Program-made: the position numbers and the translations under genes
NCBI GenBank assembly: GCA_963942565.1
Contig: OZ012695.1
Coordinates: 8,861,422-8,925,421 of the forward strand
Direction of reading: 5' to 3'
Source of the DNA: Maea johnstoni
Taxonomy: Eukaryota; Annelida; Polychaeta; Spionida; Magelonidae
DNA: 64,000 nt
Shown: positions 25,233 to 36,003 of the stretch, in pieces
How positions within the stretch are numbered: position 1 is the stretch's first letter
How the letters are laid out: each line of letters begins with the position of its first letter
The notes under the pieces: generated by a model
Seen by the model: only the letters and a program-made list of their open reading frames with translations
Told to the model about the DNA's origin: nothing
Databases searched by the model: none

Positions 25233-28200
25233 TATTGTCTCTACCAGTATCAAGCCATTCAACGTTAGGTAGTGCATCATTGGATAGGGGGATTGTCTGA
25301 ATTTCAGTTTGCTTTCATTACTCCACTAGAGGAGTGGGCTGTTCCTGGAGGTACTGCTATACCAGGCCAACCGGTGTCAGAGGCGGAGCAAGCCCCTGAC
25401 ACTTTGCCACGGCATCCAATGGAGGACATAAGATATTAAGCTGATAAGAACAGATACTACACTTTGATCTAAGCCTAAAGGCCGAGAAGCGATAAATCAA
25501 ACCAAGGCATCAGTCATGTATATATATACTATTTAGCACATCAAAGTTATGCCTTTGGCAGGAAAATCCCCTTCGAATCCTTGGATTATTTCACGAGCAA
25601 GGTCAAGCACTTGAAAGATGATACAGTTATGCCTTTCTACATTATATAACCAACCTTACTATATCCTCACTTTTCTTCGCTGAGGTGAAAAAAGATGTAA
25701 AACTTGAATTTAGCCCATTTTTGAAACTGCACAGCAAACATCTGCCACAAAGTCCTTGCTGGCTATTAATAGCTCAGAGCATGAATGGATGTTTGGCCAT
25801 AAGGCGCTCTCACTCAGTAAGTCAGAGAGTTTTAGAAGGCAATGCCATTGCAAGATGCATTTGAGTGGTACGTCCTGCTTATTAACATCAAATCGTCGAA
25901 TGTGTTGCGGAATATCTCCGCATTTTCAAGATTCTAGCATAATTGTTAGACCGTTTTCTTATTCCCAGTTTTTTTACACTCAAGAAAACCTTGTTTCTTT
26001 TCTTTAATACACAGTGAGTACACGGATATTTGAAACACACTATTACAGTTGTATTTACATCCAAGAAAAATATAATACCCACATACATGTATGTTTGTAT
26101 CGATATTATTTATTGATTATTTTCTATAACAGTATCAGGCAATGCAATGTCAGGTAGTGAATCTTTGGATGGGGGGGATTGTCTGAATTTCAGTTTGCTG
26201 TCATTACTCCTCTGATTATTGACACCAAATTGTCGAATGTTTTGTGGAATATCTCCGCATTTTCAAGATTCTAGCATAATTCGTAGACCGTTTTCTTATT
26301 CCCATAAGTTTATAGTGACTTACCTGGACCAGTAGCTAGTCATAGGAGAGTTAATATTTACTATTAAAGTTTTTTTACACTCAAGAAACCCTTGTTTCTT
26401 TTCTATACTACACTGTGGGTACACGGATATATGAAACACACTATTACAGTTGTATTAAGATCCAAGAAAAAAGTTAATACCCACATACATGTGTGTATGT
26501 ATTGATATTATTTATTGATGATTTTCTCTACCAGTATCAAGCCATGCAACGTTAGGTAGTGCATCTTTGGACGGGGATATTGTCTGAATTTCAGTCTGCT
26601 TTCATTACTCCACTAGAGGAGTGGGCTGTTCCTGGAGGTACTGCTATACCAGGCCAACCGATGGCAGAGGCGGAGCAAGCCCCTGACACTTTGCCAAGGT
26701 GGAAATATCAGTTTAAAATCCACGGCCTCCAATGGAGGACATAAGATATTACACTGATAAGAACAGATACTATACTTTGATCTAAGCCCTAAGGCCGAGA
26801 AGCGATAAATTAAACCAAGGCATCTGCCATGTATATATATACTATCTAGCTCATCAAAGAGAAGCCTTTGTCAGGGAAATCCCCTTCGTATCCTTGGATT
26901 ATTTCACGAGCAAGGTCAAACACTTGAAATATGATACAGTTACGCCTTTCTACATTATATAACCAACCTTACTGTATCCTCACTATTCTTCGCTGAAGTG
27001 AAAAAAGATGTAAAACTTGAATTTAGCCCATTTTTGAAACTGCACAGCAAACATATGCCACAAAGTCCTTGCTGGCTATTAATAGCTCAGAGCATGAATG
27101 GATATTTGGCCATAAGGCGCTCTCACTTAGTAAGTCAGGGAGTTTTAGAAGGCAATGTCATTGCAAGATGCATTTGAGTGGTACGTCCTGCTTATTGACA
27201 TCAAATCGTCGAATGTGTTGTGGAATATCTCCGCATTTTCAAGATTCTAGCATAATCTTTAGACCGTTTTCGTATTCCTATTTTTTTTTACACTCAAGAA
27301 AACCTTGTTTCTTTTCTGTACTACACAGTGGGTACACGGATATATGAAACACACTATTACAGTTGTATTTACATCCAAAAAAAAAAATTAATACCCACAT
27401 ACATGTATGTTTGTATCAATATTATTTATTGATTATTTTCTATAACAGTATCAGGCAATGCAATGTCAGGTAGTGCATCTTTGGATGGGGGGGATTGTCT
27501 TAATTTCAGTTTGCTTTCATTACTCACCTGATTATTGACATCAAATCGTCGAATGTGTTATGGAATATCTCCGCATTTTCAAGATTCTAGCATAATTCGT
27601 AGACCGTTTTCTTATTCCCATAAGTTTAAAGTGACTTACCAGGACCAGTAGCTAGTCATAGGAGAGTTGATATTTAATATTAAAGTTTCTCTTCTATACT
27701 ACGCTGTGGGTACACGGATATATGAAACACACTATAACAGTTGTATTTAAATCCAAGAACAAATTTAATACGCACATGCATGTATGTATGTATTGATATT
27801 ATTTATTGATGATTTTCTCTACCAGTATCAAGCCATGCAACGTTAGGTAGTGCATCTTTGGATGGGGGGATTGTCTGATTTTCATTTAGCTTTCATTACT
27901 CCACCAGAGGAGTAGGCTGTTCCTGGAGGTACTGCTACACCAGGCCAACCGATGGCAGAGGCGGAGCAAGTCCCTGACACTTTGCCAAGGTGAAAATATC
28001 AGTTTAAAATCCACGGCCACCAATGGAGGACATGAGATATTAAACTGGTAAGAACAGATACTACACTTTGATCTAAGCCCTAAGGCCGAGAAGCGATAAA
28101 TTAAACCAAGGCATCTGCCATGTATATATATCCTATCTAGCTCATCAAAGTTATGCCTTTGGCAGGAAAATCCCCTTCGTATCCTTGGATTATTTCACGA

Positions 28201-28422
28201 GCAAGGTCAAGCACTTGAAATATGATACAGTTATGCTTTTCTACATTATATAACCAACCTTACTATATCCTCACTTTTCTTCGCTGAAGTGAGAAAAGAT
28301 GTAAAACTTGAATTTAGCCCATTTTTGAAACTGCACAGCAAACATATGCCACAAAGTCCTTGCTGGCTATTAATAGCTCAAAGCATGAATGGATTTTTGG
28401 CCATAAGGCGCTCTCACTCAGT

Positions 28423-30008
28423 GGCCCAATTTCACTAAGCGGGTCTACGTAGACCGGGGTTAAGTGCTGAGGACTGGTCTTGAAGTTACCACACTTAACC
28501 CCGTCCTACGTAGACCAGTGGTCTTTCAGAATCCGGTGTCGCTAAGAAGTAACGGGTATGGTTTTAGGAGTACGGGCCTAAGTGCAGTTAGACCAGTCCA
28601 ACTTCTGCGGTTCACCGCACTTGGCTATTTTTGTAACAGACAGCCTTTGTCTGGCTTTGAAACAAAAGACTAAAGCAAGCACAAGTTAACTTTGCTTCAT
28701 CCAACCTAGAAATTATATGATTCTAAATTATAGAATTTCTATTAGATAAACTTATATATTGGCAATTATTACTGATGAAAGCAAGCATACTTGAAAATTG
28801 ATTTTTTCTTTCTGTTTTGATAAAGTTAAAGAAAAAAACAAAGTTGTGTATAATTTGATGCATCCTAATATGAGAAGTTAGATACCAAATGGAAGAAAAT
28901 CTTAAAGGTAATTCATCAGGATATATTATAGGATATTTCATATTTTGATCTCATAAACTAGAAACTATTAGATGAAAGTATATATTATAGAAAACAAACA
29001 TTTTCCAGATAGTAACATATCAAGGGTAATCTGAGAAGTATGAAATATTATTAACTTCTTAGTTTAATTATATGAACAGATAAATGACAAAATACTGCTT
29101 TGTAATGGATGGTTTGTAATCAAAATATATTCATTTATATACTCATTTACATTTATGTAATTGGGTTTATAAGTAAACAGGCAAGTGATTCCCTCAATCT
29201 ACCTTTTTACAATCTTTCAGCCTTACGTAGTCCTTATAATTACCCCATGCATCTTGAAAATTAATGCAATTTGCCATAGAGCTAATAAAATAATGGATAA
29301 AGACTGCAAAATACTTGTCGCAAAATATACCATAATCACATAAAATGATAATATTTTCATATATGTAAAAAGACAACCTATTACCAGTCTCCTACCAAAA
29401 TACATAATTCTTTTGAAATAAAGATTAATAGTGAATTGAAAATTTCATATCTAGTAATTCTGCCATTTCACCCACATTTACTTGATATCTATTCATTAAT
29501 AAAATAGCATCAATCTTTACTTAAAATGAATTAAACCCTTCCTGGTCTAAGTGTGGCCACAAAGACATGAACTACTGCTATATACAGAATTGTCAGAAAT
29601 ATTCAATAATCTATTTTTTCCCTACAGCCATTCAAACAGCTCAATATCATTTAAAACATATATCTTCTATGTAACATAATATTTTTCTGACTTAAAAACC
29701 ATTCCCTTACCAATCATATCCTTTTTAGAGAAAAACTGCTTAACTAAACCACCCCCTACCCTAGTCTAGTTGTGACCATACTTGTTACTACACTTAGACC
29801 CGTCCTCCAACTTAAACCACCTTAGCGAAATCGGAAAAGTTAGTACCCTACTTAGTACCGTACTTGTGGCCAGACTTAGACCAGTGGTTTAAACCTCCTT
29901 AGCGAAACCGGACTAAAGTAAGTACCCTACTTAGTACCCTACTTAGTACCCTACTTGAGCTCGGGTCTCCGTAGTACCAGGTTTAAACCTGCTTAGTGAA
30001 ATTGGGCC
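28423..30008. mobile_element. PIF/Harbinger-like element, copy 3 (duplicated with its host repeat)
   Basis: Third near-identical copy at the same site in the 5.59-kb repeat, with the same terminal inverted repeats and AGT flanks. Confidence 0.8.
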
Positions 30009-30283
30009 AGTAAGTCAGGGAGTTTTATAAGGCAATGCCATTGCAAGATGCATTTGAGTGGTACGTCCTGCTTATTGACATCAAATCGTCGAATTTGTTG
30101 TGGAATATCTTCGAATTTTCAAGATTCTAGCATAATTTGTAGACCGTTTTCTTATTCCCATAAGTGTATAGTGACTTACCTGGACCAGTAGCCAGTCATA
30201 GTAGAGTTCATATTTACTACTGCAGTTTTTTACACTCAAGAAAACCTTACATGTATACATGTATTGATATTATTTATCGATTA

Positions 30284-30824
30284 CTGTATACCATGTTTAT
30301 ATTGCGGCAGTTTAATTAATGCGTACTTTGCGCACCCATGGAGTCCGCATTTATTACACTGCGCACTATCATTTGGATATTGGGTCCCTATGCTTGTATA
30401 GGTCAACCCACTGATATGATAGCTTGTCATTCAACATAAAGACCCTTCGTGGTCTCCACTGGTACTAAGTTCAATTACCATGCATGAAGACACACCTTAC
30501 TCACTCGAGTTTGATCAAACATACCGGTCAGAGTTCCTTATCAGAGTTACTGATTGCAACCAAGATAACACTATTCGTGGCTGGTGACGAAATAAAGATT
30601 GCACTTGCCTATAATACTGGCAGCATCTCGCATCCCTAAAGGGCTGGCCGGCTTGAATATAACAGCACTACCCTTCCTAAAAGCCGGGTACGTTGCATAC
30701 CCTTGGCCCCCTAGCACAGCTTGATCTATAGAGGTTATCAATGCGCAATAATTAAACTGCGCATCAAAGACAGTTATCTTCCGAGCGCAATAGTTTATAT
30801 GCGCAATAATAACACGGTATACAG
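30284..30824. mobile_element. Tc1/mariner-like MITE, copy 3 (duplicated with its host repeat)
   Basis: Third copy at the equivalent site of the partial last higher-order repeat, TA-flanked. Confidence 0.75.
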
Positions 30825-31894
30825 TATTGTCTCTACCAGTATCAAGCCATTCAACGTTAGGTAGTGCATCATTGGATAGGGGGATTGTCTGAATTTCAGT
30901 TTGCTTTCATTACTCCACTAGAGGAGTGGGCTGTTCCTGGAGGTACTGCTATACCAGGCCAACCGATGGCAGAGGCGGAGCAAGCCCCTGACACTTTGCC
31001 ACGGCATCCAATGGAGGACATAAGATATTAAGCTGATAAGAACAGATACTACACTTTGATCTAAGCCTAAAGGCCGAGAAGCGATAAATCAAACCAAGGC
31101 ATCAGCCATGTATATATATACTATCTAGCACATCAAAGTTATGCCTTTGGCAGGAAAATCCCCTTCGAATCCTTGGATTATTTCACGAGCAAGGTCAAGC
31201 ACTTGAAATATTATACAGTTATGCCTTTCTACATTATATAACCAACCTTACTATATCCTCACTTTTCTTCGCTGAAGTGAAAAAAGATGTGAAACTTGAA
31301 TTTAGCCCATTTTTGAAACTGCACAGCAAACATCTGCCACAAAGTCCTTGCTGGCTATTAATAGCTCAGAGCATGAATGGATGTTTGACCATAAGGCGCT
31401 CTCACTCAGTAAGTCAGAGAGTTTTAGAAGGCAATGCCATTGCAAGATGCATTTGAGTGGTACGTCCTACTTATTGACATCAAATCGTCGAATGTGTTGT
31501 GGAATATCTCCGCATTTTCAAGATTCTAGCATAATTCGTAGACCGTTTTCTTATTCCCATAAGTTTATAGTGACTTACCTGGACCAGTAGCCAGTCATAG
31601 TCGAGTTAATATTTCCTATTACAGTTTTTTTACACTCAAGAAAACTGTGTTTCTTTTTTATACTACACTGTGGGTACACAGATATATGAAACACACTATT
31701 ACAGTTGTATTTACATCCAAGAAAAAATTTAATACGCACATACATGTATGTATGTATTGATATTATTTATTGACTGGAGAGGAAGAGACTGATATAGATC
31801 AGGACTGTTGTGTTCTAGTGTTTACATGTGGTTGTGGGTATTTACAGGAGAAGCTCTTCTACTTGTACCTTGATATTTTAGTACCTCTGTAGCT

Positions 31895-32079
31895 GTATCC
31901 ATTAATGCTTATAACCTCCTCTAGAAATTGTTTTCTGGATCTATGACTTTTTAGACAATAACTTAGGAATCAAGAAGAGATGCTAGTTGTGCTCTTCAAC
32001 TATTTTGTCTACCATGCTTTTGTTTGAAAGATTTCACAATAATTGGCATGTGGCCACTGTGAGCATTACTAATGGTTTG
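31895..32079. mobile_element. MITE of the TTAACCC-ended family
   Basis: Divergent copy: the left end has CCATTAATGCTT, the right end AGCATTACTAATGG, and the interior shows the family's TTCTGGATC and GACAATAACTT pieces. See the better preserved copy at 47321. Confidence 0.5.
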
Positions 32080-32334
32080 AGTGATACAGGCATTGTAGTC
32101 TGGTTCACCTTTTCTCCTCTCCCATACATGGCTACTCTAGTGATTGACCATGGTCTGTTCAGTTCATTAGTTGACCTATTTAGTACTGGACTGAAATGAG
32201 CACATCAACCAATTTTGCTCACATATTGTAACCCTTCTCTTACTTAGACGTCAATGTAAAGCTGTGCACACAACATATTTGACGTGATCTTGTTTCTTTA
32301 TTATTACTTTGTCAGTGCCTAGGTTTTCAATTGG

Positions 32335-32529
32335 TTAACACATTAATGGAGCTACTCTTCTGGATCAATGATTATTTTGACAATCACTTGGAAATTAGGA
32401 ATTATTATACAAAAGATTTGCTAGTATTGTTCTGATTTACATTTCCTCAAATATTCTCCAAATTATGCGTTTGCCTGACAGATTTCCCTGTAATTGTCAG
32501 TTATTTAATGGCCATTGCAAAAGGGTTAA
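32335..32529. mobile_element. MITE of the TTAACCC-ended family
   Basis: Left end TTAACACATTAATGG, right end AAAGGGTTAA, with the family interior (TGATTATTTTGACAATCA and a TGTCAG box). About 195 bp. Confidence 0.55.
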
Positions 32530-33540
32530 GATGCCTTGGATCAACCCCTGATCAATCAGAGTATGGTAGTTGGAGCTGTAGTCAGCAATAGTTTGGCAAA
32601 GGTGTACTGTAGGACATACAGATAAGTCAACATATATAAACAGACTCATATCTTCATTAAATAACCTTGATATTTAATTAAAATAACATGCATATACACA
32701 TCACATACAGTATACAGGATTGTTAAAAAAATCGATACAGGTAAGGCCAGAAAAAAATCTCTAAAATTGCTCACACTCCTGTGATAGATAGAGCTCAACA
32801 CACATGGGTGTTTGTAGTTCTCCATAGCACAAACACTATCAAAACAAAATACTGACAAATACAGTGTTCATACTTTGATGTGAGCGGTTAAAAGAGATTT
32901 TCATTTGATACACACCATAGTAGTTTAGTCATAAAATAAGGCAAGTGATATTTTGGCCAAAATACTTAATATTTTGGCGATATGTTACTTCATTTGACTA
33001 CAATTTGATAAGAAAGAAAGGTTTGTAATGTAATTCATCATGAAGCTACCATGGGATATTTGGTAATTACTTTGAAAAATTGACAAGATTTCATCAAAAT
33101 TTCTATACCATAAAACTGCATCAACCTTAGTAGTTCAGCTCTGGCAAAATGTAAACAATATATAGCACAAACCACACTTGTTTTCCAGTATAATATGATA
33201 GAAATATAAAATTCTTTGAGTAAATATTGCCACCTAACATGAATGTAAAATGATTATATGAAACATTGAATATAATCATGACACACTAATGCTGTGTATC
33301 TCAGGATGCATACAACAGAATCAAGAGTAGAGTCATTTGGCCAAGTGCTGTCTGTATGATGCTGTCCAAAAATGCTTCCGGTAAGATTTAAATATCTTTC
33401 TACGTTCTACACCTACTGGGCAGATTGCAATGCATATACAACCCCTCTAAAGTGACCTCCAAAACTGGTCAACTTACAGGGGTAGCCACTTGTCATGGGT
33501 GTGTTTATATTTATATCTATATATATATTTATATTTACAT

Positions 33541-33553
33541 TTATATATATATA

Positions 33554-33640
<87 letters not shown>
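33541..33640. repeat. (TA)n microsatellite
   Basis: Nearly pure alternating TA of about 90-100 bp with a short imperfect left shoulder. Open frames of alternating Ile-Tyr here are artefacts. Confidence 0.97.
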
Positions 33641-33642
<2 letters not shown>

Positions 33643-34343
33643 GTGTGTGTTATCAGCATAGACATATAGGCATATTCTGATATAACTTAAATGAAGCAAT
33701 TCATGGTACTAGGCAATATATACCCAATATAAATAATCTCATATAGAACAAAATGATACAAAAGAACATGTAGTAGCATTAATGAGTATGTCTGCCACCT
33801 GATGCTAGGATATAAAGGGTAAATATCTAGAGTAACGCTTTACTTATAAATTTGTATATGTTTCCTCTGTACCTAACGATATTGTCATTTGATATTGCAC
33901 CCTTTCCACATACTCAAAAGGCGATTTGTATGTCATGTAGCAGCAAAAATCAAGCCACAATAATAACAAAGTTGTGGGCCCAGCTTTAAAGAATTCTGCC
34001 ATGCTAGGCCAATAAGAATCTGACTGATATTGTCAAGAACAGGTGCTTGAGTATGGGCACACCCAAGATTATGCATACGCATACAGTCAAAACTACATAG
34101 GGGCTGAGTTTATTCACATAACATCATATTCACACTCATATAAGCTTTCACAATATATTATTGGTTAATATTCTAAAATAACTGGCTCTATCAATACACA
34201 AGGATTCATTCAGTTTGAGTGTTGCACCAAGATTTTGATAACCGAAACCCTATATGCAACCCTAACACTAGAGTAGAACCTACATAAGTTGAACATCTTG
34301 TATTACTCCACATACACTTGATACACTCTGACACATCAAGGGT

Positions 34344-34572
34344 AGGGCTAGACCCTATAAGGATAGACTATATAAGGGTAAGGGTAGGCTATAAAAGGGA
34401 GAGCCATACTCTTTTATGTTGGGATAGAAAATATAATGGTAAGGGCAGACTCTACAAGGGTAGGGTTGGACTCTAAGGCTAGGTTTGGCTCTGTACGTGT
34501 AACTCTATACTCTTTAAGGGTAAGGGTAGACTATAAGGGTAGGGGCAGACTCTATAATGGTAGGGCTAAAGG
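34344..34572. repeat. Degenerate minisatellite, GGGTAGACTCTATAA-like
   Basis: Irregular repeats of a 15-30 bp motif with variants of AAGGGTAGGGCTAGACT and CTATAAGGGTA. They are too divergent and interrupted to be telomeric repeats. Confidence 0.6.
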
Positions 34573-35783
34573 TCTGCTGCAGGAGAGGTAAAATCAACAG
34601 ACAGAACATAATTCCTTGTTAAAACTCCAATGGTCCAATCTTTTATACAATAAAGGGCAGACAATACCAGTCCTTTATCAGTCCTAATAAAAACTAGTCA
34701 ACTATATGTTAAAATTACTATTTACAACAACAATATTTTAAATCTCTTGATATAATTATTTTTGTATGTAAGAAAATGATTATCAATCAAATATCAGAGT
34801 GTGAGACATTAAACTTATCAACTAAATATTAGCTTATCAATGTTCGACTAACAAGAAATCTGAAATTGAATGACTGACATGAACCTATATTAACATTACA
34901 ATATTTTGGTAGCTCTCAATTGAAATGGACAACAAATAAAATAAACCAGATAAAATCCTAATTACACTCAATAACTGGCCAGAATTCATAAATTACAGTA
35001 TTTTGATTTACATAACTATAAGAATTCATTATTTCTATTCAAATGAGATTAATGCACACAGGTATTAGAGGGTAAAGAATATGAATAAATATACAGATAC
35101 TATGTTTCATAAAAAGCTAACTAACTGAAAATAACATTAAAACTATCCTTTACATAACTACAGAAAGTGTATATACTCTCACATATGTTAGGTACTCCAC
35201 AGAAATATCAACACATTCCCTCTCCAGGTAGCACTGACAAAAATGCAAACTATTGCCATCAACACAGCAAACATACGTACTGTCAACTGAGACATTGTGG
35301 ACAAAGGGGAGCTGACAACAGTTTCTACCTTTTTTTGGAATGATACATGCATGAACGTCCACTCTTTAGGGTTTTGCACTCGAAAGTTTCCATTTATGTC
35401 AGTATAACGCTATTAAAACTCTTATGGGCAGCATTAAAGATAAAAGTAAAAAGTTTGTAAATTCATAAATGTGCACAGAATAAAGACAGACAACTAGTCT
35501 TAACTGGCTTAACCAAGTAATACTTGCTGTGGCAAAAAGTGACCTGGTTATTTTTGAGAAATACTTCAAGCTGAAGCATAATTTGGAAAAATAATAGGAG
35601 AAATGTTAATTAGAAACTTACCAATAAATCTCCTTGAAATATTTGGAAAAATAATTCTCCATCTCCAGGTTACTGCCAAAATTACCAATTACAATTTCAA
35701 GAAAAACTCTTAAGCATTACTATGTTAAGATCTATATGGATGTGTTGACTGGTCAATGTCTCCTGGCTATACTGTACTGTCGA

Positions 35784-36003
35784 CTAGACGGCGGACACCA
35801 GGCAGCTCTGGCACATGTTGGCAATCTTGTGCATGGGCCCCGCGGGCAGCTCTGGATTGGGCCCGTCCCGGCAGCTGCGTTGCGGTCCGGAGCGTAGCGA
35901 TGGATCTGGCCCAGCCCGCACACCACTCGGCCCTTGACGTAGCTCGCGATCAGGACCTGATGCCAACTCAGGGTTGCGGCCCTTTTGAGTCATGTATTCC
36001 TCT
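35784..36003 (-). CDS. Exon 14: GPxPxLxx octapeptide repeats and stop codon
   Basis: Residues 477-549. Acceptor TTTTCTGATTTCAG. After EEYMTQKGRNPELAS comes a run of eight-residue repeats: GPDRELRQ, GPSGVRA (one short), GPDPSLRS, GPQRSCRD, GPNPELPA, then GPMHKIANMCQSCLVSAV and TAG. The GC-rich exon stands out from its AT-rich flanks. Confidence 0.85.

Larger units (their letters stand above)
1..31774. repeat. Tandem array of a modular ~1.3-kb unit
   Basis: The landmark GCCTTTGGCAGGAAAATCCC recurs near 35, 1287, 2610, 4589, 5906, 7630, 8947, 10673, 12000, 16970, 19958, 22563, 25551, 28155 and 31142, with a variant near 21271 and 26861. Clean spacings are 1252-1327 bp; longer ones are explained by insertions or an extra module. 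A unit reads as module a (about 330 bp), then one to three copies of module b (about 330-430 bp, beginning GACATCAAATCGTCGAATG and ending after a G-run), then module c (about 250 bp, with GGCAGAGGCGGAGCAAG). The array stops abruptly near 31774 and continues off the left edge. No coding frame holds across units, so I read it as a satellite-like array of unknown origin. Confidence 0.93.
16744..31774. repeat. Higher-order repeat domain 2 (~5.59-kb period)
   Basis: Landmarks recur with a shift of 5592-5593 bp, for example 16970, 22563 and 28155, and 20163, 25756 and 31348. Two full copies (about 16744-22333 and 22334-27925) and a partial third (to 31774) are present. Each full copy holds three basic units; the first carries a PIF/Harbinger-like and a Tc1/mariner-like insertion, and the other two carry none. 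Copies differ by only scattered substitutions, so the insertions came before the amplification. Confidence 0.92.
31775..35783. other. Gene-free AT-rich stretch downstream of the WW/CUE-like gene
   Basis: Between the array edge and the stop codon of the minus-strand gene I see no coding exon. It holds two copies of the TTAACCC-ended MITE, a long (TA)n run, a degenerate GGGTA-rich repeat and presumably the 3' UTR of the gene. A clear poly(A) site could not be chosen. Confidence 0.6.

Noticed and set aside
1-31600. Many short open frames of 60-92 codons in the tandem array, on both strands
   Set aside because: They recur only because the repeat recurs. They lack consistent starts, are broken in sister copies and have no recognisable domain.
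1-31774. A CRISPR-like or phage array
   Set aside because: Repeat units are kilobase-sized with no short spacers, and the gene structure nearby is eukaryotic.
33425-33665. Ile-Tyr repeat proteins
   Set aside because: They are pure (TA)n microsatellite translations.
34344-34572. Interstitial telomeric repeats
   Set aside because: GGGTA-rich but irregular, with long interruptions; not TTAGGG arrays.
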